64,000 nt of DNA from Verrucomicrobiales bacterium (GCA_031256975.1 JAIRPN010000015.1:216648-280647), one strand, 5' to 3'. Numbered from the stretch's first letter, positions 46,480-56,567 are shown. Program-made: numbers and translations. The notes: generated by a model not told the origin, from the sequence alone.

Positions 46480-48314
46480 GCTTTTGCCTCCAATTGCCTG
46501 AGTTGTTCGGTTATGCGCTGTCTTAAATCAAACATTTCATCGCGGCTGAAACGGCGGCCCGCATAGGTGACGGCATCCGCTGTCTCAAACAGGGCCACGA
46601 TCGGCTCACCGTTGGCGCCCAGTCTGGCACGCACATCGGCGGTGGTGATGCTCTCGGCGCGAACTTTCCACAGACCGGCGAGCCGTTCACGCAACGCACG
46701 GCTGGCAGCCTCGGCAAAGGCGGCGGAATCCTCGTTGGCCAGTGCGGAATCAAGCGCCTGCAAGGAATGCACGATGTTGCGGCCCATGCGCTTGTTTTGC
46801 TGGTAATCGGTATTCAGCACCTGTTTGCGGTAACGGCGCAGCAGGAAAAACCCGGCCAGGCCGATCAACAGCGAACCGCTGTTAGCGACCCAGTACCAGG
46901 CCCTGCCGGTCACCGGCAACAGGTTGGCGCGCAGGGCGCCTTCTTCCAGGCGGATGGGCGCCAGCACCGGGCCGTTGTTTTCCGGTGCGGGGTGAACGGG
47001 AGTCTGCTGCGCCAAGGATTTGTCCTGCTCGGCGGGCAATATCGCCACCCTGGGCAATTCCGGATGCAGGGTCACATATTGCACCGCCTGCGGATCGAAG
47101 TAGGAAAATTCAAGCGCGGGCAGGCTGTTTAATTGCCCGTCCTGCGGAATCAAGGCTTGGGTGAAAGTCTTGGCTCCCTCGATTCCGGTGCTGTCCGACG
47201 GCTCGAAATGATTGCTCGCGGGATACACTTTCCAGCCTTTGCTGTCGGCAAAGGCCGGCGCGCTGATGCGGTCAAAATTGCCGCTGCCCTGGATTTCCAG
47301 CTTCATCGTCAACGGGTCGCCGACATGCACCTGCAGCGGGTCGGCGGAAAGCTTGGCGCTGAACCTGCCAATCGCCCCGGCGAATGAGGTCGGCCGGCCT
47401 TCCTCGGGCAGGGCCAGCACGCCAACCGTGTGGTTCCTGCTGTTGACGGTAACGGATTTTTCCACGCGGCGGCGGAAAAATCCGCGGAAGAAGGGATCAT
47501 TGAACGGGTCGTTATTGTCACCGTCCTGGCCGCTGTCGCTCTCGACCACGTAAATTGACAAGGGCCATTGCGCGTTGAGGTCGAACTGCCCTTCCTTGAT
47601 TGCTGTTAGCGACACGGCGGCGCTAACCACGATATACGGGACGCCGTCGACGACCTGTTCGCTTTGCCTGATCTGGTTCGGCTTGAGCGTCGAGCTGGCG
47701 AAGGAATCGTTCTTGATCGACGGCATGCCGACCTGGTTGATCTGCAAATTGGAATTGCGATTGATGTAAAAACTGATGGTCACCGGCACCACCTGGCCGA
47801 CGTACATTTTGTCCGGCACACCGGTGATGCGGCCAAAGATTGATTTGTTTTTCTCGATGTCGGCGGGAACCGTGGCCGACGATGGCGCAGAGGAACCCGT
47901 GCCACCCGCCTGGGCGGGCGAAGCGGCGCTGTTGTCCTTCAATACCTTCAGGGTTAGCGGCTGGGTTTGCAGGTTTTTACCATCGACCTGGCAGGAGATT
48001 GGCGGAATGGTGAAACTGCCTTCCTTGGTCGGCACCACGCGGTAGATCAAGGTCACGTTCGACGACATGCTGCCGTTGACCCAGGAGAACTGGCTGCTTT
48101 GCCCGGCATTTTCAAACTCCAATCCGTCGACCTGCGGCAGGGCGGGATTGGCGGAACGGGAACCATTGATAACCAGTTTCAACACCGCGGACTGCCCCAG
48201 GCTGATGGCGTCCGGTGACAAATTGGCCTGCACGTTGGCGTCAGCCGCCAGCGCGGCCAGCGGCGCAAGGCCCAGCAACATCACGGTTAGCGTCTTGAAC
48301 AGATTCCTCTTCAT
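46476..48314 (-). CDS. BatD family protein
   Basis: SANPALPQVDGLEFENAGQSSQFSWVNGSMSSNVTLIYRVVPTKEGSFTIPP. Confidence 0.9.
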   Translation of the reverse strand: MKRNLFKTLTVMLLGLAPLAALAADANVQANLSPDAISLGQSAVLKLVINGSRSANPALPQVDGLEFENAGQSSQFSWVNGSMSSNVTLIYRVVPTKEGSFTIPPISCQVDGKNLQTQPLTLKVLKDNSAASPAQAGGTGSSAPSSATVPADIEKNKSIFGRITGVPDKMYVGQVVPVTISFYINRNSNLQINQVGMPSIKNDSFASSTLKPNQIRQSEQVVDGVPYIVVSAAVSLTAIKEGQFDLNAQWPLSIYVVESDSGQDGDNNDPFNDPFFRGFFRRRVEKSVTVNSRNHTVGVLALPEEGRPTSFAGAIGRFSAKLSADPLQVHVGDPLTMKLEIQGSGNFDRISAPAFADSKGWKVYPASNHFEPSDSTGIEGAKTFTQALIPQDGQLNSLPALEFSYFDPQAVQYVTLHPELPRVAILPAEQDKSLAQQTPVHPAPENNGPVLAPIRLEEGALRANLLPVTGRAWYWVANSGSLLIGLAGFFLLRRYRKQVLNTDYQQNKRMGRNIVHSLQALDSALANEDSAAFAEAASRALRERLAGLWKVRAESITTADVRARLGANGEPIVALFETADAVTYAGRRFSRDEMFDLRQRITEQLRQLEAKA

Positions 48315-48315
48315 G

Positions 48316-50304
48316 TCACCAATCCTTCTTGTTGTCTTTTTGTGAACCGGATTGATTTTGGTAATTCGGCATCGACATATTATACGGACGTTCCTCGCCT
48401 TTTAAAGAATCCAATGCGGCCTGCGCCTGTTCCTTGCTCATGCCGCCGGGCTGTTGATCCGGGCCGCCTTGCTGCTGTTGCCGGTTGCCGGAATTCTGCT
48501 GATCCTTCTGATCTTTGCCCGGTTGCGGTTTGCCATTAGCGTCCTGCTTTTGCGGTTGGTTCTGGTCCTGCTGTCCCTTGCCTTGCTGGTTTTGTTTATC
48601 CTGCTTGTTTTGCGAATTGTTTTGGTTTTGCTGCTGGTTCTGTTGCGACTGGTTGTTCTTGTCGCCGGAGTTCTGCTGCTGTTGGTTCTGGTCTTGGTTT
48701 TGCTGTTGCTTGTCCTTGTCCGACTGGTTTTTATCCTGTTGGCTTTGGTTCTGCTGCTGTTGCTGATCCTTTTGATCTTTCTGGTCCTGTTTGTCTTTGT
48801 CCTTGTCCTGGTTCTGCTGGGGCGGCGGCAGTTCATTCAGGCGTTTCTGCACAAACTCCATGTTGTATTTGGCGTCCTGGTCCTTCTCATTGAGCTTCAA
48901 TGCGCCCTGGTAGGCCTGCACCGATTGTTGCCAGAGTTTCCGCGTGGCGTCGGGATCGCTCTTTTCCGTGGTCTCGCCGCGACGGTACAAGCTGTTGCCG
49001 TAATTGTAATAGGCCTGGTTTTGTAATTTCAGGTCATCCGCGCTCAGGGCTTTTTGCAAGGCCTCGGAAGCCAGTTGGTAATGGCCAAGTTTGTAGTTGG
49101 CAGTGCCGTAGTCGTAATTCAAAACAGGATCGTCGGGATGCTTGGCCAGTTTGGTTTTGTATTTTTCCACCAGTTTTGCGAATTCCTGCCGGTCCTTGGC
49201 GTTCGGCGCGCTGTTGGCACGGGCGGCCCAAGGCAGGCCAAACATCATCAGCAACATCGCGGTTAGCGCCGCGGCGGATACGGATTTTTTACGGGCAAAC
49301 CACTGGGTCTTGCGTTCGCGGGTCAGGAACTCCGCCGCCAACAGCAACATTCCCGCCGCCAACGGCCAGCCGAAGCGCTCCAGCGGAATCTTTTCCATGC
49401 GGCTGCTCAGCTCCTGCTTGGGAATAATCTGGATCTTGTCGTTGTAAATTTTTTCCACGCCACCGCCGGTGGAACTTTGCAGGGCGTAGGAGCCCCCGGT
49501 GAGCTCGGCGATTTTTTTCAACATGGTTTCATCCAGCCGTGATTTCACAATCTGGCCCTTCTCATCCTTGAGGAAATCCACGCCGCCGCTTTCGTTCGGC
49601 ACCGGAATCAGGTCGCCGGTCGGAGTGCCGATGCCGACAGTGTAAATCACAATACCCTGCGAAGCCGCACGCTTGGCCTCGGCCAGCGCCGAACCCTCCA
49701 AGTCCTCGCCATCGGTCAGCAAAATCATGATTTTTTTGCTGCCCTGCGCCTTGCCCAGCAAATCCTCGCCCGCCCGCATCGCCGTGGCAAGGTCGGTGCC
49801 CGGCACCGGCATCATGTCCGGCGACAAGGTGTCCAGCGATTGCAAAAACATGTCGTAATCCAGGGTCGGCGGGCACATCACGTAGGCGGAACCGGCAAAG
49901 GGAATCAGTGCCAGGCGGTCGCCATCGGCCATGTCCACCAGGTCGCGCACCGCCAGCTTGGCGCGTTCCAGGCGGCTCGGCTTCACGTCCTGCGTCAGCA
50001 TGCTGCGCGACACGTCGATCGCCACCACGATATCAATGCCCTTGCGTTTCACCTCCTGCCAACGATAACCGACCTGCGGCCGTGCCAGCGCAATGAAAAA
50101 ACACGCTAATGACAAAACAAACAAGATGCGTTTCACCAAACGGCGCAGCGGCGAAAAGTTCACCGTTAGCTCCGCCAGCAAATGCCTGGACACAAACGAT
50201 TCCAGCGCCAGACGACGGCGACGGTCCGACCACCAGAAAAAAGCCGCCAACAGCAGGCACACCACCGCGCCGACGTACAACCAAAGCGGGGTCGCGAAAC
50301 TCAT
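48316..50304 (-). CDS. VWA domain plus TPR protein (BatB/BatC fusion) with Q/N/K/D-rich C-terminal tail
   Basis: VWA DIVVAIDVSRSMLTQDVKPSRLERAK; TPR; long low-complexity tail. Confidence 0.92.
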   Translation of the reverse strand: MSFATPLWLYVGAVVCLLLAAFFWWSDRRRRLALESFVSRHLLAELTVNFSPLRRLVKRILFVLSLACFFIALARPQVGYRWQEVKRKGIDIVVAIDVSRSMLTQDVKPSRLERAKLAVRDLVDMADGDRLALIPFAGSAYVMCPPTLDYDMFLQSLDTLSPDMMPVPGTDLATAMRAGEDLLGKAQGSKKIMILLTDGEDLEGSALAEAKRAASQGIVIYTVGIGTPTGDLIPVPNESGGVDFLKDEKGQIVKSRLDETMLKKIAELTGGSYALQSSTGGGVEKIYNDKIQIIPKQELSSRMEKIPLERFGWPLAAGMLLLAAEFLTRERKTQWFARKKSVSAAALTAMLLMMFGLPWAARANSAPNAKDRQEFAKLVEKYKTKLAKHPDDPVLNYDYGTANYKLGHYQLASEALQKALSADDLKLQNQAYYNYGNSLYRRGETTEKSDPDATRKLWQQSVQAYQGALKLNEKDQDAKYNMEFVQKRLNELPPPQQNQDKDKDKQDQKDQKDQQQQQNQSQQDKNQSDKDKQQQNQDQNQQQQNSGDKNNQSQQNQQQNQNNSQNKQDKQNQQGKGQQDQNQPQKQDANGKPQPGKDQKDQQNSGNRQQQQGGPDQQPGGMSKEQAQAALDSLKGEERPYNMSMPNYQNQSGSQKDNKKDW

Positions 50305-51305
50305 GGCAACCTCCTGATTAGCGCCTCGGAAAACGCCACTTCCAGCAACAGCACCGCCAGTGCCGGAAGAATCGCCCAGTGGAACAGCTCGCGGTAGTTC
50401 TCAAATTTCTTGGTCACATGCACCGTGGTCTCCATCTGGTTGATCTCCGCGTAAATGCCCTTCAACGAATCGGTGTCGGTGGCGCGGTAATATTTACCAC
50501 CGGTTTCCTGCGCGATTTTTTGCAAGGTGTCCTCGTCAATATCCACCTGCATCGGCACGGTGACTTTGCGCCCGAACTGGTCGGTGGCGGGAATCATCGC
50601 TTCGCCACGCGTGCCCGCGCCAATAGTATAAACTTTAACGCCCATCGCCTTGGCCAATTCGGCGGCCGCCAACGGCGAAATCTTGCCCATGTTGTTGATC
50701 CCGTCGGTCAGCAAAATAATGACCTTCGACTTGCCCTTCTGGTCACGCAAATGATTGGTGCAGGTCGCCAGCGCCGAGCCGATCGCGGTGCCGTCCTCAA
50801 CGCCGTCGGTGCTGATGGCATCCACCCGCTGCTCCAGCCAGTCGTGGTCCATGGTCAGTGGCGAAACCAAATACGAATACCCGGCAAAAGCCACCGCGCC
50901 GATGCGGTCATTGGGACGCTGGTCGATGAAATTTTTCACCACCGATTTCACCACCTCCACGCGACTGGTTGGCTGGCCGTTCAATTTGAAATCCAGCGCC
51001 TGCATCGAGCCGCTGATGTCGATTGCCAGCATGATGTCGATGCCGTTGGCGGAAATGTCCTGCGTCTGCTTGCCCAGTTGCGGGCGTGCCAGCGCGAAAA
51101 TGAACAACGCCAGCGCCGCCAGCCGCAACAGCATGGCAAACCAGCCCGCCGCCGATTTTTTCGGCGCGCCGGTTTGCCGCGCTATCGAGGTGGAGGAAAA
51201 AAGGATCGTCGCCGCCTTGCCCCGGCGGCCCCACCACAGCGCCAGCAACGGCAGCGCCAGCAACAGCCAGAGAAAGCCGGGATACATGAAACGGAAGGAA
51301 GTCAT
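50301..51305 (-). CDS. VWA domain protein (BatA type)
   Basis: DIMLAIDISGSMQALDFKLNGQPTSRVEVVK; VIILLTDGINNMG. Confidence 0.93.
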   Translation of the reverse strand: MTSFRFMYPGFLWLLLALPLLALWWGRRGKAATILFSSTSIARQTGAPKKSAAGWFAMLLRLAALALFIFALARPQLGKQTQDISANGIDIMLAIDISGSMQALDFKLNGQPTSRVEVVKSVVKNFIDQRPNDRIGAVAFAGYSYLVSPLTMDHDWLEQRVDAISTDGVEDGTAIGSALATCTNHLRDQKGKSKVIILLTDGINNMGKISPLAAAELAKAMGVKVYTIGAGTRGEAMIPATDQFGRKVTVPMQVDIDEDTLQKIAQETGGKYYRATDTDSLKGIYAEINQMETTVHVTKKFENYRELFHWAILPALAVLLLEVAFSEALIRRLP

Positions 51306-51332
51306 GCGCCCTCTCTCCCGATGGCACCCGCG

Positions 51333-51424
51333 CGAAACCGCGAAGGCGCGAAGAAACCGTTGCCAGGAGAAAGGGAAAAACTCCGGACAACGGTTTTTTT
51401 AATCTTCGCGCCTTCGCGGCTTCG
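51333..51424. repeat. Compound intergenic inverted repeat in Bat operon
   Basis: cgaaaccgcgaaggcgcgaag ... cttcgcgccttcgcggcttcg enclosing aaaccgttg...caacggttt. Confidence 0.75.
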
Positions 51425-51444
51425 CCTGAAAATCATTTGCGGAA

Positions 51445-52113
51445 TCATGACGCCACCTCCTGCGCTTGCACGGGTTTGGCTTCGTCATTAGCGTCCGTTT
51501 TCGTACTTTCCTGCGGCTTGGTGGATTCAATAAAACGGGCGGCGCTGTCGAGCATCAGTTGCATTTGCTCGACGTTCAATTCGGAGCGGGCGAATTTCGC
51601 CATGTCGCAATAACCCAGAAAATCATTCAACTGCGGCAAATGCGGTTCAAGTTCGCCGTTGGCGTTTTGCGTCGCGCTGCGGATAAATTCTTCCGTCGTC
51701 TGGTGCGTGCTCGGCACACGGAAGCGCCGTTCCAGGTAACCGCGCACGATGTCGGAAACTTCGCCGGAAAACGCGCGGGCGTTGCCTTCCACGATCAGCG
51801 TGCGGCATTGCCGCAGGCGCTCCATGACGATTTGATAAAGCGTGCGGACGGGTTTGCGTGATTTGAAGTAACGAATCAGCCACCAGACCAGGCCGCTAAC
51901 GACCACCAGCACGGCGATGGCGATTAGCGTCCACCAGACATACTTCAGGTAATCCGGCACCCAGATTCCGCGGACATCGTGGATGTCCCCCTCCGCCGGC
52001 GCGAAGCTCGGCGGAGGAGGCTCTGGGTGGGGTGGGGTTTGGGAAAACACAGTTACACCCGGGAACACGAGCGCGAGCAGAATCGAAGCGAAAAGGGAGG
52101 AAAACTTCTTCAT
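51445..52113 (-). CDS. DUF4381-like membrane protein of Bat operon
   Basis: Signal/TM plus operon position between DUF58 and BatA genes. Confidence 0.75.
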   Translation of the reverse strand: MKKFSSLFASILLALVFPGVTVFSQTPPHPEPPPPSFAPAEGDIHDVRGIWVPDYLKYVWWTLIAIAVLVVVSGLVWWLIRYFKSRKPVRTLYQIVMERLRQCRTLIVEGNARAFSGEVSDIVRGYLERRFRVPSTHQTTEEFIRSATQNANGELEPHLPQLNDFLGYCDMAKFARSELNVEQMQLMLDSAARFIESTKPQESTKTDANDEAKPVQAQEVAS

Positions 52114-53027
52114 CTCCTCACTCTCCTTTCCCGGGTGTAAAAGAATTGGCGCAACACCGGCAGATACGGTTGGTCGGTGCTCAGTTCAAGCAGGTCGACG
52201 GCGTTGCTGTTGAAGGTGCGGCGCAACTCGGCGGCACGCTTGGTGGAAAATTCCTCGAAATTTTTTCTGACCCGCGCGCTGGTGGTGTCGATCTCGACCA
52301 GTTCGCCGGTCTCGGCGTCTTCCAAGGTCAGGCGGCCAACGGCAGGCAATTTGCTTTCACAAGGATCGGAAACGCTAACGGCGACCAGATCGTGGCGGCG
52401 GTTCACCGAATTCAAAGTCGTCTTTAGCGTCTGCAATTCGGCGGAAAAATCGCCGTTCAGGCAAAAATCGGAAATCAGGAAAATCACCGCGCGGCGTTTT
52501 TGCGTGCGGCGGATATTCTCCAGCGCCAGCTTGATGTTGGTGCCGCGGCCCTGCGGTTCACGGAACAAAATCTCACGGATCACGCGCAGCACATGGAAAC
52601 GGCCCTTGTTCGGCGGGATGTACAATTCAACCTGGTCGCTAAACAGCAGCAGGCCGACGTTGTCGCGGTTCTTGATGGCGCTAAAGGCCAGCACGCTGGC
52701 GAGTTCGGCAGCGCGTTCGCGCTTGCTGTCGTCACCGGAACCGAAGTTGCCGGAGGCGCTGACGTCGATCGCCAGCAAAATGGTCAACTCGCGGTCTTCG
52801 CGGTATTTTTTGATGAAGGGGCGGCCCTGGCGTGCGGTGACTTTCCAGTCGATCGAGCGCACGTCGTCGCCGGGCACGTACTCGCGCACTTCGTCGAAAT
52901 CAATGCCCGAGCCGCGGAACACCGAATGATACTGGCCGGCCAGCGCCTCGTTCACCAAACGGTTGGTTCGGATCTCGATCGCGCGGACCTTTTTCAGCAT
53001 CTCACTGATGGTGGTGGGGCGGCTCAT
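52110..53027 (-). CDS. DUF58 domain-containing protein
   Basis: GSGIDFDEVREYVPGDDVRSIDWKVTARQGRPFIKKYREDRELTILLAIDVSAS. Confidence 0.94.
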   Translation of the reverse strand: MSRPTTISEMLKKVRAIEIRTNRLVNEALAGQYHSVFRGSGIDFDEVREYVPGDDVRSIDWKVTARQGRPFIKKYREDRELTILLAIDVSASGNFGSGDDSKRERAAELASVLAFSAIKNRDNVGLLLFSDQVELYIPPNKGRFHVLRVIREILFREPQGRGTNIKLALENIRRTQKRRAVIFLISDFCLNGDFSAELQTLKTTLNSVNRRHDLVAVSVSDPCESKLPAVGRLTLEDAETGELVEIDTTSARVRKNFEEFSTKRAAELRRTFNSNAVDLLELSTDQPYLPVLRQFFYTRERRVRR

Positions 53028-53070
53028 GGACTCAATTGCAAATTTTGAATTACTAATTATTAATTAATGG

Positions 53071-54105
53071 TTAGGGAACCGGCACCGCGTCCAGGATTTT
53101 CTGGATGATGTGCTCGCTGGTCAGGCCTTCGGCCTCGGCTTCGTAGGTTACCGACACACGGTGACGCAGCACGTCGGGCGCGATGGACTTGATGTCCTGC
53201 GGGGTGACGTAGCCGCGACCGTTCAAAAAGGCCAGTGCGCGGCTCGCCAGCGTGAGGCTGATCGAAGCGCGTGGCGAGGCCGCGTACCGGATGTAGGGTT
53301 GGAGGTCTAATTTGTATTTGGCGGGTTCACGGGTGGCGTGAATGATGCTGACGATGTAGTCCTTGACCTTGTCGTCGATGTAAATGGTGTTCACCACCTG
53401 GCGCGATTTGATGATGTCGTCGACGCTGAGCATGGCATTGGCCTGCGGCTTGGCATCGGTGGTGCCCATCAGGTCAATAATCACGCGCTCTTCGGCGGGC
53501 GTCGGGTAGGTGACGACCACCTTGAGCATGAAGCGGTCGACCTGTGCCTCGGGCAGCGAGTAAGTGCCTTCCTGTTCGATCGGATTTTGTGTCGCCAATA
53601 CCAGGAACGGTTCCGGCAACGGGTGGGTGGTGTCGCCGATGGTGACCTGGTGTTCCTGCATCGCCTCGAGCAACGCGCTCTGCACCTTGGCGGGGGCGCG
53701 GTTGATTTCGTCGGCGAGGATCAGGTTGGCGAACACCGGACCGTGCTTGATGGCAAAATTCAGGTCGCGCGGGTTGTAAATTTCGGTGCCGATGATGTCG
53801 GCGGGCAGCATGTCCGGGGTAAACTGGATGCGCTTGAAGGAAAGCTGGATGGTCGAGGCGAGCGTCTTGAGCGCCAGAGTTTTCGCCAGACCGGGCACCC
53901 CTTCGAGCAGGACATGGCCGTTAGCGAGCAAACCGACCAACAATCGCTCGATCAAATTGTTCTGGCCGATGATGACCCGGCCAATCTCGCGTTGCACCGG
54001 CTGGACCCATGCCGAGGCTTGTTGCACGGCTTGGTTGATGGTTTGGATAGAGGCATGTTGCGACGGCGACGGGATCGCCGGAGGTGTCATATTGGTGCTG
54101 CTCAT
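53071..54105 (-). CDS. MoxR family AAA ATPase
   Basis: LLEGVPGLAKTLALKTLA, LADEINRAPAKVQSALLEAMQE. Confidence 0.95.
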   Translation of the reverse strand: MSSTNMTPPAIPSPSQHASIQTINQAVQQASAWVQPVQREIGRVIIGQNNLIERLLVGLLANGHVLLEGVPGLAKTLALKTLASTIQLSFKRIQFTPDMLPADIIGTEIYNPRDLNFAIKHGPVFANLILADEINRAPAKVQSALLEAMQEHQVTIGDTTHPLPEPFLVLATQNPIEQEGTYSLPEAQVDRFMLKVVVTYPTPAEERVIIDLMGTTDAKPQANAMLSVDDIIKSRQVVNTIYIDDKVKDYIVSIIHATREPAKYKLDLQPYIRYAASPRASISLTLASRALAFLNGRGYVTPQDIKSIAPDVLRHRVSVTYEAEAEGLTSEHIIQKILDAVPVP

Positions 54106-54237
54106 GTTGGAACTATGCCATAAGAGGCTAACCTCAACATTTCCATATAATTACAAATTGGTAATAATCGCCATTTCAACGCAAAAAACCGCTAACGGCG
54201 GGCAAACTTTTCAGGTTGAATTTCCGACCCAAAAGTC

Positions 54238-54264
54238 ATTTATTGAGAATATGTCTCAATAAAT
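54238..54264. promoter_or_regulatory. Palindrome ATTTATTGAGA-atatg-TCTCAATAAAT, Fur-box-like
   Basis: Perfect 11-bp arms abutting the flavodoxin start codon. Confidence 0.6.
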
Positions 54265-54705
54265 ATGAACACTCAATCCATCTCCATCTATTACGCAACC
54301 GAAAGCGGCAATGCCGAGTCATTGGCGGGCCGTACCAGTGAAAAATTAAAACGGCTCGGTCACGAGGTGACCGTCCGCAATGTCAGCGATATTTCCGCGG
54401 ATTCGCTCGCCAATGGCGGCAAGGTGATTTTCTTGGTCTCAACCTGGGGCGATGGCGAACCCCCTTATGCCGCCGAGGATTTCGCCAAGGAGGTGTATGC
54501 CGGCAACCTCGACCTGGCAAATTTGTCCTTCACCGTGCTGGCGCTTGGTGACACCGCCTATGAGGATTTTTGCGGCTTCGGCCGGAAACTGGAAGAAGCC
54601 CTGCTGCGTCAGGGAGGAAAACCGTTTCTGCCGCGCAGGGACCTCGACCTCGATTTCGACGCCGAGTTTGAAAAATGGAGCGAGACGCTAAGCGCCGCGT
54701 TATAA
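54265..54705 (+). CDS. Flavodoxin domain protein
   Basis: ISIYYATESGNAESLAGRTSEKL; STWGDGEPPYAAEDFAKE; LGDTAYEDFCGFGRKLEE. Confidence 0.92.
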   Translation: MNTQSISIYYATESGNAESLAGRTSEKLKRLGHEVTVRNVSDISADSLANGGKVIFLVSTWGDGEPPYAAEDFAKEVYAGNLDLANLSFTVLALGDTAYEDFCGFGRKLEEALLRQGGKPFLPRRDLDLDFDAEFEKWSETLSAAL

Positions 54706-55011
54706 CTTCGGCACGGCCTTCGATTCAATCCCGGCTTTTTTCAGCCTGGCAATATCACCATTAGCGTCCTGCGGCGTGTCGTAAATCCCGCTATGCACCC
54801 GGTAAACCGCAGTGTAATGGATGATGTCGGTGTCCACCTGTGAGTTGCCGGTGACTTTTTTCACTTCGGCGGCGCGGGTGCGGGCCTCCTTGTAGTTGGC
54901 GAAGAAACCTGCTTCGATGGTGTAAACCGTTCCTTTGCCCGTGGAGGCGCAGCCGCTAACCGCAAGCAGCAGCGACGCCAGCAAGCCGAAGAGCAGCAAT
55001 TTGGTTTTCAT
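54700..55011 (-). CDS. Small SPOR-like lipoprotein
   Basis: Lipobox [33 protein letters not shown]. Confidence 0.65.
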   Translation of the reverse strand: MKTKLLLFGLLASLLLAVSGCASTGKGTVYTIEAGFFANYKEARTRAAEVKKVTGNSQVDTDIIHYTAVYRVHSGIYDTPQDANGDIARLKKAGIESKAVPKL

Positions 55012-55475
55012 TTTTTGCCGTAAACTTTTTCAGGGTCGAACAGTTTCTCGGTTTCCCTGAAAATCAATGCCATTCCGGTCTTGGCCTTTTCGCCAACCGG
55101 CACTTCGCGGTAGAAGCAGGAACGGAAGCCGGTGTGGCAGGCGCCGCCGAAACCCTGCTGGGTCACGCGCATCCACAGCGCGTCTTGGTCGCAGTCGATG
55201 CGCAGCTCGCGAACTTTTTGCACGTTGCCGCTGGTTGCGCCCTTGTGCCAGATTTCCTGGCGGCTGCGGCTCCAATACACCGCCTCGCCCAGCTCGATGG
55301 TGCGCACCAGCGAATCGCGGTTCATGTACGCCATCATCAACACTTCGCCACTGTCATAATCGGTTGTTACCACGGGAATCAACCCGTCCTTGTCGAACTT
55401 CGGTGCCAGCTGGGTGCTTTCCTCGAGTTGCTTCTTGTCGCCACGCTCGGCGAAAATGCTCTGCCAGTTATTCAT
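55008..55475 (-). CDS. hisI: Phosphoribosyl-AMP cyclohydrolase
   Basis: [47 protein letters not shown]. Confidence 0.95.
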   Translation of the reverse strand: MNNWQSIFAERGDKKQLEESTQLAPKFDKDGLIPVVTTDYDSGEVLMMAYMNRDSLVRTIELGEAVYWSRSRQEIWHKGATSGNVQKVRELRIDCDQDALWMRVTQQGFGGACHTGFRSCFYREVPVGEKAKTGMALIFRETEKLFDPEKVYGKK

Positions 55476-55560
55476 GGCCCCATTCTATAAGCAAGCGCGC
55501 CGCTAATCACGAACTTTTTGCTGCACCAGGCGCCATTTTGCCCTAATATTGAAACCGCTT

Positions 55561-56478
55561 ATGAAGACGACTAACCATTTAATACTTGTTATCGCCTGCT
55601 CGCTCACGCTGGGCGCCGGCATTGCCTTCGCCCAGGACAGCGCCGCCAATGACGAACTCGTCCGCCTGCGCGCCGAACTCGAGGCCGCCAAGCGCGACAA
55701 TGCCCAGCTCGCCGACGCCAATAAAAAGGCCCGGCAACAAATTACCGACCTGAACAAGGAAGTCGCCTCGTTAAAAGGCGCGCCGGAAAAAGTCGCCGCT
55801 AATGACGAAGCCGCCGAAAAACTCAAGAATCCATGGAAAATGGAAGTCAACGCCGGCGGCAACTATGCCACCGGTAATACCAATTCCTATCGCGGCAACC
55901 TCGGTTTCAAGGCAGTACGGGAAACCGCCATCGACCAGCTGACCCTCAACCTTGCGGGCGAATATGGCAAGACCAGCGACACCCTCGACGCCGAACGCCT
56001 GCTGGCCGAGGCCAATTACCGCCATAACATCGAGGACGACCTGTACTGGCTCGCCAACACCAGTTTCCTGCACGACGGCGTCAGCGGCCTGGATTTCCGC
56101 AACACCATCGGTCCCGGCTTGGGTTATTATTTCATCAAGAACAACACCATCACGCTATTGCTGGAAGGCGGCCCGGCTTATGTCTGGGAGCGCAACGAAG
56201 GCGAGCCGAGCACCAGCAGTGTCCGTGGCCGTGTCGCGCAGGAATTCGACTGGAAATTCACCCCGAACGCCAAACTGTTCGAACGCTGGGAATTCCTCGA
56301 TAACCTGCAAAACGTGCAGGACTGGGTCACCACCCTGGAAGGCGGCATCGAAACCTCGATCACCAAAACCATCAGCCTGCGCCTGAGCGGCCGCTACCAG
56401 TACGACAACGATCCCGCCGTCGACCGCAAAAAAGGCGATTTCACCGCCCTCGGCGCCTTGGTATACAAGTTTGAGTAA
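55561..56478 (+). CDS. DUF481 family outer membrane protein
   Basis: Signal peptide, coiled coil, WKMEVNAGGNYATGNTNSYRGNLGF beta-barrel. Confidence 0.85.
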   Translation: MKTTNHLILVIACSLTLGAGIAFAQDSAANDELVRLRAELEAAKRDNAQLADANKKARQQITDLNKEVASLKGAPEKVAANDEAAEKLKNPWKMEVNAGGNYATGNTNSYRGNLGFKAVRETAIDQLTLNLAGEYGKTSDTLDAERLLAEANYRHNIEDDLYWLANTSFLHDGVSGLDFRNTIGPGLGYYFIKNNTITLLLEGGPAYVWERNEGEPSTSSVRGRVAQEFDWKFTPNAKLFERWEFLDNLQNVQDWVTTLEGGIETSITKTISLRLSGRYQYDNDPAVDRKKGDFTALGALVYKFE

Positions 56479-56484
56479 AATCTG

Positions 56485-56514
56485 ACGCTAACGGTAACAC
56501 CTCACCGTTAGCGT
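56485..56514. terminator. TTAGCG-pair hairpin ACGCTAACGGT-aacacctc-ACCGTTAGCGT followed by T-run
   Basis: 11-bp perfect arms, 8-nt loop, acctttttaa downstream. Confidence 0.85.
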
Positions 56515-56567
56515 ACCTTTTTAACGTTGAGCTTTTGCCCGTCGGGCTTTAGCCTTTCTGCTGCTTT

